From contig JAUCBJ010002358.1 of NCBI GenBank assembly GCA_032718475.1, forward strand, positions 1 through 53,953: DNA of 53,953 nucleotides, given 5' to 3'. The position numbers were made by a program, and so were the translations under genes. The notes beneath the pieces were generated by a model. It was not told the DNA's origin and searched no databases. It saw only the letters and a list, made by a program, of their open reading frames with translations. This DNA is from Nemertoderma westbladi (lineage: Eukaryota > Xenacoelomorpha > Nemertodermatida > Nemertodermatidae). This document shows, one piece after another, positions 40,817-50,226 of this stretch. Numbering within the stretch: position 1 is the stretch's first letter; each line of letters opens with the position of its first letter.

Positions 40817-41438
40817 TATTTAATTAATTTATTTTATTGTAAATCAAACAAACAAAGTAAAATAAAATTATATATAAGATATTTTCAAAAATAATACAGG
40901 TCTTAAACTGAGAAATAGTCTAAATTCGGTTTATTGATTGGTTGATTAGCCGGTAGGGAACTACTGTATAATCAAAAATTATTTGGTTCTGCGTAATAAT
41001 AATAATAATCACTAATGCTCGTATACACGTAGCTGGAACGTGGCGGAATTTCATGTATCATACTGGTTGGTTTGTTGATTTGACGACAGCAGTCAAGGAG
41101 TTGGCAATCGATATAATATAATATATGTGCGATGTGTGTAGATGGTCACGTCGTCACCATATACAGTATACAGTGGTGGTAGCGTGGCGGTGGTGGTAAC
41201 GTGGCGGGTTAGGCAAGCATCGCTGATGGTTGGTTGGTGGGTGGGTAACAGCCGTGGATCGAGTGGTGATGTGTTGGGGGGCTAGCCATGCGTCGAGAGG
41301 TTAGGCTACGCGAAGATGAATATGCAGTGGTTGGTGAAAAATAGCGATTTGAAAAATAGTAGATGTTACCTGATGCTAAGTGTAGACACCTCTAGCGTCT
41401 TTAAAATAAAGGTTGGTGAATATGAAAATACTGGTTGC
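40817..41438. other. Polinton right-end non-coding DNA
   Basis: Sub-terminal sequence with GTGG/TGGTTGG-rich patches and no ORF. Part of it (about 41335-41438) repeats sequence of the adjoining inverted repeat in direct orientation, so the right end has its own internal duplication. Confidence 0.5.
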
Positions 41439-41824
41439 TGAAAAATAGCGATTTGAAAAATAGTAGACGTTACCTGTAGACACTCCTAGCATCTGTAAAA
41501 TAAAGGTTGGTGAAAAATTGCGATTTGAAAAATAGTAGAAGTTACCTGATGCTAAGTGTAGACACCCGAACACCTGTAAAATAAAGGTTGGTGATTGGAT
41601 GCAGTACTAGCGTTGGGTGACTAATAACGCCTCTAGCGGAATAAGCGGGAACTTGAGAAGTTACCATGGTTACGGATGAAATGCTGACATCTGATTGGTT
41701 GAAATAATAACGACTACTGCTAAAGGATGAGATGGTGGCTTCTGATTGGATGCAGTACTAGAAATGGATGGTAATGATGGGCTACGGGTGACCATGAAGC
41801 CGTGTCACACAATTATATACTACT
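41439..41824. repeat. Polinton right terminal inverted repeat (386 bp)
   Basis: Reverse complement of 17991-18527 minus one 151-bp unit; a few substitutions (for example CATCTCATCC for CATTTCAACC). It ends in ...ATATACTACT at 41824. Confidence 0.93.
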
Positions 41825-41830
41825 AACAAC
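41825..41830. repeat. Polinton target-site duplication, right copy (AACAAC)
   Basis: Identical to 17985-17990; defines the exact right boundary of the element. Confidence 0.95.
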
Positions 41831-42188
41831 TACTAATTTGTTTTACAGTTAAACAGTTTTACAGAATCACCATCCACAAATATTTAATGCCAAATCAAAT
41901 TGTCTATATGTTGTTGTAGATGGATGATGCAGTGGTTCCTTCTCGATGATGGAGTTGTTATCTTAGCCTATATAATTCAACAAAGTTTAAAGTTTTACTT
42001 TGTGTCTTTGATGAAGTCTATTTTATTAAATTATTTATATTTATACAGTATTTATATATTAAAAACGGATATGGGGAGGGAGGGTGTTATTGAAACAGTT
42101 GTCAATTATTGTTTTACTTACATTGTGTATATGTAATTATACTCTATCTTAAATTAATTATATATAATAATAATTAATAAAACTTACA

Positions 42189-42542
42189 TCATGGTTCTTC
42201 GCAGAACAACCATCTTAAATCTTCTGGGCTGTCCCAACATTCTTTATTGAATGGTTCTTTTACAAATTCGCGCTCTTCCTCATCTCTTATGAACTCAAAC
42301 ATAAGAATCTCTTCCCAAAAGTTGGTGGGATTTATTAGTTTTTCTATTTTTTTTTCTTTTTCATCGTTTATATATATATACCACTCAATTTCTTGATTAT
42401 CCCATTCAATCGACTCTTCCTTCAAATGCAATTCCTCCAGAAATTCTTTATACGATGTGTAAAAAGTATCGATCTTTTCTTGATTTTCTTGATGATGATT
42501 ATCTGTTTGGGTGCCAATTGAGCGTGTAGCGACATTGTTCAT
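42189..42542 (-). CDS. Acidic hypothetical protein in the Polinton relic
   Basis: 117 codons, ATG start, strongly Glu/Asp and Trp rich with a central coiled-coil-like helix (EKEKKIEKL). No counterpart was seen in the complete Polinton and no family recognised. A TA dinucleotide run (about 42562-42583) lies just upstream. It may be an accessory gene of the relic. Confidence 0.4.
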   Translation of the reverse strand: MNNVATRSIGTQTDNHHQENQEKIDTFYTSYKEFLEELHLKEESIEWDNQEIEWYIYINDEKEKKIEKLINPTNFWEEILMFEFIRDEEEREFVKEPFNKECWDSPEDLRWLFCEEP

Positions 42543-43184
42543 AATTTTTATAATAAAAATTATATATATATATATATATATATTTATCTTAGGTATTTGG
42601 ATGTAACTACCAAGAAAAAATTAGACTACAATTTATAATAAAGGTACCGATAAGTCGTAACAGCTAAAAGGTAAAAACTAAAAGGAACTAATATTTTAAT
42701 ATACCTTTTATATAAACTAATTATGCACACATCTGACGGTTGTATTCATTATAACCATAATTAACCCACAAGTTCGTTCACCACCCCAATATAGAAGATG
42801 GCACATTTTTCCCAAGTTAATTGCGGCAACACGCGTGAGGAGCGATGGTTGATATAGTTCGAGTAGATCTGATGCTTTAAGTTATAACTAATTAGTCACA
42901 CACACACATGTTATATGTAATTTTTGTCAAGAATTACACTGCTCGGTTGAAAGAATTTATATTAACTAGCGGTGGGGCATGACTCATATATTGATTGTGG
43001 GACGGTTGTAAGTATTTGGCTACCATTATGTACATTATGGCTAGCAAACTTGACAATAATACGACTGACGACGCATTATTGAAAGACATATGTATCCGTA
43101 ATGCTATTGTAAATGTATCACCACACCTGATTACTTTCCCCTCTGATGACAATAGTTTTTATTTCCATGTATATGGGTGTATAT

Positions 43185-43775
43185 TTAACGACTCAAAAAG
43201 GAGTTATGGATACATTTTCGAATTATGGCGAGTTTGATGGAACAGTAATTGGAACACGCATCGCCAATATCAGAATGAAATGCGCACTTTGATATTAGAG
43301 TATCATGGTAAGGGCATTTTACATTATAAGCAACATATTTTTCATTTATCCCATAAGACTCTAAAAGTTTTGCACTGACTTTAAATTCATTTTTTAATAT
43401 ATATAATTTTGGTGCTCCGCGAATTAAAATTTAAAATCGTCGACATGCCTTTTCCCGCAACCATTCCTGTATAAATATCTTGAATGTATTTTGATCAATA
43501 AAACCATAATCAAAATTTATATGATGGCTTATATTGCGGACATGGGTGAGGCGTTCGTATTCAATTGAAGTTAATTCTTTGGCAGTCGGTCCGTAAATGA
43601 ACCAAACATTTTCAACAGATTCAGTAATACTGTTATATACAGCAAACTCTTTGAAGTAAATGGTTCCAATGGGTTGGCTGTTCTGCGAATGGATTGTATA
43701 ATACTGGAAATCTATTATTATCCCAGGCTTACCAAGGGGAGGATAATCACTGTCGCGACTTAGGTATTTGTTCAT
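43185..43775 (-). pseudogene. Homologue of the DFQ/Cys-His Polinton protein, one in-frame TAA
   Basis: The ATG at 43775 opens a frame to TAA 43431-43433, and the same frame continues to TAA 43185-43187; 197 codons against 192 for 31583-32158. The N-terminus has IIIDFQYYTI and YFKEFAVYN. After the internal stop the Cys/His cluster is present (CPYHDTL, CAFHSD, CSNYCSIK), matching the other copy in spacing. The internal stop is therefore a lesion and not the gene's end. Confidence 0.75.
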
Positions 43776-43854
43776 ATTGATGACAACAAATAAAAATGTT
43801 TACAAAAATTTTGGTGAAACGTTTCTTCCAAGTTAATTGAAGCCACCTCATTTG

Positions 43855-44652
43855 TCAATTCGTATAAAATGAAGTGTTAAAATTGAATCTCCATAATGAA
43901 ATTGCAACAAATTTCCTGTATCTCCAATCAACAGAACGTATATAACGTAAATTAGATGTTAAATTAACTTTTTTATAGCAGACTTCCTCAACTTCTCGAC
44001 TAATAATTTGCCCATATTCCCCTTCTATGGGTATGCTACGCAACAGAGGGTATTCGCTATTGTCTACAAATTGAGGTTTGACGCAATTGATATGTATATT
44101 TATGTTGGGTTCCAGTATTTCGACAGCATCAGGATGCTTATGGCAGTTGTACTTATTATTCCGTGAATCAATCCTTAGCAAGTGATAATCCCCAACAGCA
44201 TTTTGTACATACATAAAACCTTTGCCATCAACCTCGTGTTCTGTTAATCCTAGGTAACCACCCAAACGTTTACTGACAAATATCGACAACTGTTTACCTT
44301 TAAAATGTATGGTTATATTACCAGAGCATGCTCTATTATCAATTATATTAATTTGGCCTTTAATAAGGCTTTTGTTGAAGTACTCAATGATCCTTTCCAA
44401 TCATAGGAAAGATCCTTCGGGGAGAGTAACATCTCTTGTAAACATTTTTTTATTTTTTATGGCCTTTATATAAATGTCGCTATTGTCATACCTGATACTA
44501 AATACGTACGTTATACCGGTTAAACCTACTAACCATTGCCCTCTAGCGAAAGGTAAAGGAATTTGCAAATTTGTTTGGAAATCGCTGGCGCTATTACGTG
44601 GGAATTCTATGGGGTTTGCGTTTGAGGGTAGTACAACGTAATAAATGTTCAT
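43855..44652 (-). pseudogene. Homologue of penton/vertex-like protein B, one in-frame TGA
   Basis: The ATG at 44652 encodes LPSNANPIEFPRNSASDFQ and WLVGL, matching protein B at 34569-35315. TGA 44401-44403 interrupts just before the conserved RIIEYFN helix (DIIDYFN in the other copy), and the frame continues unbroken to 43855. The full frame is 266 codons including the internal stop. Confidence 0.75.
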
Positions 44653-44654
44653 TC

Positions 44655-45266
44655 TTATAGTTTTTGTCGCCGTTGTTGTTTTTTGAGTTCTAGAACTAAA
44701 ATTGTTTTACCTCCATGAAAGACTATATGCTTTCCTTTATGGTCGCAAAGCGTTATACTAATTGTATCGAGCACTTTTTTATTTCTTAATTGTTTGTAAT
44801 GCGTGTTTTTGAATTCCTGGTTGATGAATGAGTATGGTTCCCATTTCAAGGGGATTATCTGCAAAAGAGGCGCCATCGAATGTCCTACGTGAGAAGATTC
44901 AATCATATCTGTATATATAAACATTGTGTGTCTATCCCTCGTTATATCGCAAGGTTCGGGGAATTCAACTCCATCCATTTTGTTTGTATCCTTACAGCCT
45001 AAGTTCAATAAACCATCATCTTCGTTGTAGTGTATTGCCCAAAGCGCCCCAAGACCCATTAAATTATTTTATAAACTCGATAACCCGAAAATATTTATTA
45101 TATCTCTATAGAATTGGAAATAGCGACCTTTATTACAATGTAGATGAATTTTTGATGTATGTTTTTGGTAGTTAAACTTAACATCTTTGAAACCGTGGTG
45201 GGATATTGAGGGATTTTTCAAATAAGCACTAATATGGTTTAAAATTGACTCTGTGACGGGATCCAA
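44655..45266 (-). pseudogene. Homologue of penton/vertex-like protein A, 5'-truncated with an in-frame TAA
   Basis: One minus frame from about 45266 to 44655 with a TAA at 45069-45071. It covers the last two thirds of protein A: the FQFYRDIINIFGL stretch, MFIYTDMIESS (FIYTDIIKSS in the complete element), and the tail LRNKK...ITLCDHKG...GGKTILVLEL. The first ~85 codons are missing. It shows that the tail after the TAA at 35458 in the complete element is genuine coding sequence. Confidence 0.72.
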
Positions 45267-45277
45267 GAAGGATCCCG
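45257..45277. repeat. Perfect hairpin at the relic boundary (8-bp stem)
   Basis: CGGGATCC (45257-45264) pairs exactly with GGATCCCG (45270-45277) around AAGAA. It marks the point where Polinton-relic coding sequence gives way to the GC-richer DNA that leads to the Gag-like ORF. Confidence 0.8.
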
Positions 45278-45701
45278 GTTTATCCGGTTTGTCAATTCAC
45301 GCGTCCCCGCCGTGTGTGAAAGATAAAAGAGTTTACGTTGTTCGTTGTATATAATGTTCGGGATATGTATAGTATAGATATAGATAATGGATAAGATAAA
45401 TGTTGTTGTATGCGGAAGGCGGGAAACGGTAATTAAAATCCCGGTACTTCCCTAGCTAAACTATTTCTACTGTAACACCAATAACACTGTGATAACTGAA
45501 GTGAGATGATTACTGGTATCTAATGATATATTGCACGGTTTGGCCTTGCTACTGTACCTAGCCGATGCTTCCCCCCCAGATTGGCTAATATCCCTGTTGG
45601 CGCCCTTTGGAGTGTTCCCGTTCACTCCACCTATTCTCTCTCGGTTAGGGGTTTGGCCCCTGACCCATATTGTGTTTCTCCTTCCCATTTTGTTGGGGTG
45701 A

Positions 45702-45727
45702 CACGAGGTTGGGTAATCAACCTCGTG
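45702..45727. repeat. Perfect hairpin, 10-bp stem, 6-base loop
   Basis: CACGAGGTTG (45702-45711) is exactly complementary to CAACCTCGTG (45718-45727). Confidence 0.85.
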
Positions 45728-45768
45728 CTCCCAATATTGCTTAATGGTTAACTTTATGGGTTTGGGTT

Positions 45769-45855
45769 AGCGGAATTGAATAAGCTAACACTCCCCCCCA
45801 TGCTATCTTCCCGGTGAGAAGATAGCATCCACCTCAAGTGCGCTACAATTCCGCT
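45769..45855. repeat. Nested perfect inverted repeats
   Basis: The outer arms AGCGGAATTG (45769-45778) and CAATTCCGCT (45846-45855) enclose an inner hairpin with an 11-bp stem (45800-45810 with 45818-45828, arms ATGCTATCTTC and GAAGATAGCAT). The outer arm sequence recurs in altered form at about 48659-48678 upstream of the Gag ORF. Confidence 0.8.
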
Positions 45856-46490
45856 GGATCCCGATCTATTATCGGGTGTGGGGTGGAACTATTTTCTTTC
45901 GGAGCCGGCTTTCCAGGCCGCTCCCTATGGGTATGATATCGCTACCCGTTTTGCCTGGCATCCCATGTCGGGCCGATCGTGCGCTCCTCACATGACTTTT
46001 GTTTCCCCAACACTTCGCCACTTTAACTCTACTCTGTTCTCACCCTGACTCTCCTCTACTTCTCTTCACTACTGCTCTAACTCTCGGACTTCCCTGTCCC
46101 TCATTCAGCCTCTTATTCCTCCCACACACTTGAATTGTATTCGCACTCCCTCGCTCTCTGCACTATCACCTCTACTCGACCTCCCTTTGACTACTCCATC
46201 CCTTCTGACGAATCTCACTCCCCCTTTGTGCCGTCGCACTCAAGAAATGTGAAGTCGTCTGGTGCCTCGTCCATAGTACCATAGTCAGTTAGCCCCCCAG
46301 TCCCAGTAGCTAATTGAGAAAGGTTAAGTGACTATAGTACTTACTTCGAACGTATATTTCAATTCTAAACTACTGATTACTACGTACGTACATATAATTG
46401 CACTTATTTAATTATTTGCATCAGTTTGAATTTGTACTTAATAGTTCGTACGTCCCACGTGGCGCCTTCCAGGCGTACCACATTGAAGTC

Positions 46491-48488
46491 TCAGTTTATC
46501 CCCCCTGACTTTGGGAACCACCTCAAGTCTTTCCCTTTGCCGTCCTCCTCCCTGGGTCGTTTCCTGGTCACTACCGCTCCTCTGGGATCCGCTTTCTGTC
46601 TTCGGACCCTCGCCGCCACCTCCTTGCTGATCCCGGTCGTTGGCTCCCTGGGTGCTGGTGTTATCAGCTCCCGATATCGCTTCGCGGGTGGCCCCTCCAA
46701 GTGGCCCTGTTGTCTCCCCCTGGTGGCGTCCCATATGATCATCTTCATTGCCCGCGGCACGTGCTCCGCCAGGAAATCCCTAAACTCCCCTCGGTTCTGT
46801 GGCGTCCACCTGTCCAAATACCTTTGTGTGTTCATCACCCCGGCATACGACGCCGCCGTTGCTACCTCTTGATAGGTAAACGGTAGCCTCCGCTTTATGA
46901 TCTCCATGTGAGCCTCCTGATTGATAAGGAAGAAACCCCACTTGAACTCCTGGGCCTTCATGCGCTGGCGCGTCATGGCCCCGACGTCGGCCCACTCCTC
47001 GAATCTCCTGAACTTCTCTTCGTCGTCCATCCAGTCACACTGGCGTCCGTAGTGTCCCCGAAAGTTGCACTTCGGACATCGGTTATGCAACCGTGGACAC
47101 GCCCCCATCCTGTGGCTCGACTCGCGGCAGTAGAGACAAAAGGTTCCCTTCTGGAACCGGTACAAACAGCTCCTTTCCTGGTGGGTCTGTCTCCCACAGT
47201 AGTCGCAACCGAGTACCAATGTCTCCCGCCCCACGTCGTCTTTCGTCCCAAGCGATCTCCGCGGTCTGTGGAGTCGCTGGTAGGCGAACTTCTGCACGTT
47301 GGTGTCCCTGTCTACGTCGATCTCTCTGCCCCTCTCGGGCATCGTCTCCCCGAATACTACCCGTGGTGCCGTCCCCGGTTGCTCGCCCAACCTGATAGTG
47401 CTCCCCGCGAAATCCATCGACGGCTCCTCGTGCACCCAGGCCCGCTTGTCGGGTCTATCCCAGAAGGCCCTTGCCCCACTGGCCGTCACCACCCTCCCAC
47501 CAACCCAGTCCATGTCCGAGTGGCCAATCCTCTCGATGGGCGGCACCCCTCCGAACTCGTCGTCGTCTTCCTCCTCCTCTGGCAGTGGCTCCAACCCCGG
47601 TATCCCGATGGATCCACTATGTCCCTTCCCGCCTTGGCTCTCGCCCGTAGCTCTCCATCCCTCTAGCTCCCTTAACTTCCTTGGCGGTTGGTCGCCTTCG
47701 GCGCCCGCTGGTATGGGAATCGCTTGCAACCCCGACGTCGACTGTTTCGGCGATCCCACTGTCCATCCCAATTCTCGCCCTAGAGACTCCCCCGAACTCC
47801 CTGATGAAGTCCAACGAAGTTCGTCTAAGCCTGCCTGTTCCTCGAAGCCGTAACTCTGCGTCCTGGCCTCCTCCTCCCTCTCCTCTGCTTCTATCCTCTC
47901 CCATCTAGCGACTTCTTCCAGTCGCTTTGCCTCTCGTCTATCCGTCTCTAGCTGCTCCCATCTCTGATACGGCGTATCTGTATACCGGTTTAATTTCGGC
48001 CCGTCCTTCTTCCCATACGTTCCTAGATCGAATAAGAAGATGTCCCCATTTGGCGCGGCCAAATGTAGGAGTATGGTCCTGGCCGACCCCGCTGATCCTC
48101 GTCTCGAACCCTCCTCGTCTTCCACGGTTCCCTCGTCGTCTAGGATCATATATCCTCCCCTGTTGACGGACTCTATGAATCTCTTCCAATCCTTCCTCGG
48201 CGACTCCCTCGGGTACTTCGGAATCCCGAACTTCGCCTCGTCCCCTTTCACCACGTAGTGGAAGTGTTGGAAGATCGCGTTGTCCAGCGACGGCGTCCCG
48301 TAGGTCCCGACCAGCCGCTGTTCGTGCATCTCCCGGAAGTGGTCCTGCAGCGCTCGTGCCGCGTGACCCTTTTCCAACCTCTCGTAGTATCCTCTCGTCT
48401 TCTCTTCCGGATGCCTCTCGGTGAAATCCACCAGTATCTCCTTTCCTCCTGACTCCGCCTTTCTCTTTCTGATCAGTTTTCCCGCCAT
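46491..48488 (-). CDS. Gag-like retroelement protein with three zinc knuckles, intact
   Basis: The first ATG is at 48488 (an upstream TTG frame adds 15 codons); 665 codons, no stop. The N-terminal part is charged and helical and holds TYGTPSLDNAIF and DWKRF, shared with the decayed copy at 9450-11973. A long Glu/Arg/Gly-rich linker follows, with a run of acidic residues. At about residues 428-485 are CDYCGRQTHQERSC, CLYCRESSHRMGAC and CPKCNFRGHYGRQC, each C-x2-C-x4-H-x4-C. A C-terminal domain and a Lys/Arg tail end it. Such knuckles bind RNA. It is about 58 percent GC against AT-rich surroundings, a sign of a distinct origin. No protease, RT or integrase lies beside it, so it is an isolated Gag or an untypical element. 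Confidence 0.75.
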   Translation of the reverse strand: MAGKLIRKRKAESGGKEILVDFTERHPEEKTRGYYERLEKGHAARALQDHFREMHEQRLVGTYGTPSLDNAIFQHFHYVVKGDEAKFGIPKYPRESPRKDWKRFIESVNRGGYMILDDEGTVEDEEGSRRGSAGSARTILLHLAAPNGDIFLFDLGTYGKKDGPKLNRYTDTPYQRWEQLETDRREAKRLEEVARWERIEAEEREEEARTQSYGFEEQAGLDELRWTSSGSSGESLGRELGWTVGSPKQSTSGLQAIPIPAGAEGDQPPRKLRELEGWRATGESQGGKGHSGSIGIPGLEPLPEEEEDDDEFGGVPPIERIGHSDMDWVGGRVVTASGARAFWDRPDKRAWVHEEPSMDFAGSTIRLGEQPGTAPRVVFGETMPERGREIDVDRDTNVQKFAYQRLHRPRRSLGTKDDVGRETLVLGCDYCGRQTHQERSCLYRFQKGTFCLYCRESSHRMGACPRLHNRCPKCNFRGHYGRQCDWMDDEEKFRRFEEWADVGAMTRQRMKAQEFKWGFFLINQEAHMEIIKRRLPFTYQEVATAASYAGVMNTQRYLDRWTPQNRGEFRDFLAEHVPRAMKMIIWDATRGRQQGHLEGPPAKRYRELITPAPREPTTGISKEVAARVRRQKADPRGAVVTRKRPREEDGKGKDLRWFPKSGGIN

Positions 48489-48533
48489 TTCGAACTCCTC
48501 CGATCGCTCACCTATAAGGTGGTGCCTTACCAA

Positions 48534-50226
48534 GGCGCAATATAAGTGAGTGATGCAGTTAGGATGGTCTGTACGGTCCGATAATGGCCTATTTCCTATC
48601 TAATCGCGCCCTTTTAACCTTTTTTAAAATGCCACTATCCCATTTTCTGGTGGGTAATGAAGTGGAATTGAATCCGCTTACATCAATGATAAGACCGGTA
48701 GACTGACTTACTGCTATACAGATTGTAGGCCTAAAGATATTGCATGGTATATATATTACGTACAGGATGGCAATTCAACAATATCTATAACCTAAACTAC
48801 CATACGTATTAATTAGCACAATTTTAACACAATTGCACGATTAACAATTATATATACAGTAAGTACACTAGGGCGGTGCGTTTTTTTACTTTACTTTTTT
48901 ACTTTTTACTTTTTACTGGTGCACAAAAGTTGCCAAATGGTAAAAAAATAAGGCAAAAAAATTTCTTTAAATTTCATCTATATCTTCATGGATCCCAAGA
49001 GGGTTGAAATTTTGTGCCATCGCGATGCACCATAATGAAATGTATAACAATATAACACATTGATGAAAGATCAATGACTCAAAAAAGAACTTCCTACATG
49101 CATCAAATGGGTCCAAACTTAAGTTAGATACCAAAATTTTAATTTTTGGGTCAAGGGAACTAGTGCCTCAGGCACATGGCCAGAACCTACCATTTGGCGC
49201 AAGTGATGATTATTCTCAATTTTCGCGATGGCCAACTTTTAGTTCTCCTACGGCATTATTATTATGCTCATTAGAACCGCAATGTCCGATTTAGTGGGGG
49301 TAGACACCTTCAAAACAAACGTAGAGCGAATAGTTCTTGAGATATCGCAGAAAATGTGAAGTACGGCACAAGTGTACTGTACATTACCGCCTTGATGTGA
49401 TATGGACAAATACACTATAAATGATATATTGAATTATCTCAAGGAATCAATCAGGCAGCCTGTTCTAATGTTTATGGTAGTTGGATAGGGTGGTTTTGTC
49501 CAGGGGGGGGGGGGGGGGTTGTATATGTTTAGTTTAGTTTTAGGGGATTTTATCCGGGATCCTATCAAAATAACAACGACCTAACAATCTCTAACAATCA
49601 ATCTCGACCTAACAATATTAACTTACAATTTACCTTAAAACAAATATACTAATTATAGATACTAATCCGTAATCACCACACGTTTGTCTGCAGTTGGTTG
49701 TTGGCTGTCGTTGTCTAATGTGGGTTGTCTGCTGTCGGTTGTCTGCTGTCGGCGTAACGTTTATACCCGTTTTAGTGGTTTTTGCTCTACAGATCATTAT
49801 AAATAATAAACTCAGCTGATTATTTATTTTCAGCTGTTCATGTAATTTATTTATTCACGTATTCATTTTCACTACAGATACAACTAATTGATATCAAGTT
49901 TCCTCATCAGAGTGCTGTATAATTTTCTGGGCACAACACATGAAATTCAACTTTACTTAAATATAAATAGTTATTATTTAATTCCAACAGCCGAAACAGC
50001 CATATTCTATGACGTGACTCGACTTTATAACAAAATTCGTCAATGAAATTGAAGACGTATTTATTCATACATCTGAATATTTTAAAATATAGCACGACTT
50101 AATTAATATTAATATATAAGGAATATCATTAAAAGGTATCTTATTAAATAGAAGATGAGGGTGAGTTATTCAATTAAAATAATTGGTGTATTCGTCGATG
50201 TCGATGTTGCAATATGTGGAATAACT
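48534..50226. other. Non-coding DNA with a poly-G tract
   Basis: No gene recognised. It holds a run of 16 G (49503-49518) and T-rich ACTTTTT repeats near 48890. A GGCGGT motif at 48869 and ACCGCC at 49388 may be ends of a small MITE, but no target duplication was found. The ORF at 49907-50095 has no support. Confidence 0.5.

Larger units (their letters stand above)
17991..41824. mobile_element. Complete Polinton/Maverick element with nested insertions
   Basis: 23,834 bp. The ends are AGTAGTATATAATTGTG and its exact reverse complement, with the Polinton-typical AG...CT termini. A 6-bp duplication (AACAAC) flanks both sides. Polintons are self-synthesising DNA transposons that replicate with a protein-primed DNA polymerase, insert with a retroviral-type integrase and encode virion proteins. 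All core genes are present here: PolB, integrase, packaging ATPase, adenain-like protease, major capsid, two penton-like proteins, core-like and pX-like proteins. Subtracting three later insertions (about 1.56, 3.56 and 0.71 kb) leaves about 18 kb, a usual Polinton size. Left-arm genes read rightward and right-arm genes leftward, converging near 27-31 kb. Near-identical terminal repeats suggest a fairly recent insertion, although several genes already carry stops. Confidence 0.96.
41831..45266. mobile_element. Deleted Polinton relic of a second lineage
   Basis: On the minus strand it holds, in order, homologues of penton-like A (truncated), penton-like B and the DFQ Cys/His gene, plus an acidic ORF. 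The order agrees with the complete element, but the core-like, capsid and protease genes that should lie between B and DFQ are missing, leaving only about 80 bases. The 5' end of gene A is cut at about 45266, beside a perfect hairpin (45257-45277). Integrase, ATPase and polymerase are absent. Each surviving gene has one in-frame stop. Its outer boundaries and any inverted repeats were not found. Confidence 0.75.
45278..46490. other. 3' non-coding DNA of the Gag-bearing retroelement, hairpin-rich
   Basis: No convincing gene on either strand. It is pyrimidine-rich at 46021-46240 (CTCT/CCTC runs). It holds a perfect 10-bp-stem hairpin (45702-45727), a nested pair (45769-45855) and a smaller one near 45929-45948. 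It could be the 3' untranslated/LTR part of the minus-strand Gag element. Confidence 0.45.

Noticed and set aside
42995-43237. 80-codon plus-strand ORF with protein-like composition
   Set aside because: It overlaps the C-terminal end of the minus-strand DFQ homologue only partly and has no relatives seen; kept out for lack of support.
19079-45266. Stop-codon reassignment in this genome
   Set aside because: All three stop codons appear as lesions, and intact genes (integrase, capsid, protease, ATPase, Gag) use ordinary stops; decay explains the data better.
46908-47853. Long plus-strand ORFs opposite the Gag-like gene
   Set aside because: They are antisense shadows in GC-rich sequence; the minus strand has the zinc knuckles.
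48869-49396. Possible MITE with GGCGGT/ACCGCC ends
   Set aside because: Only six to eight bases of inverted match and no target duplication; not enough support.
45270-49560. Possible long element bounded by GGATCCCGG and its inverse
   Set aside because: A nine-base match with no duplication at the flanks could be chance.
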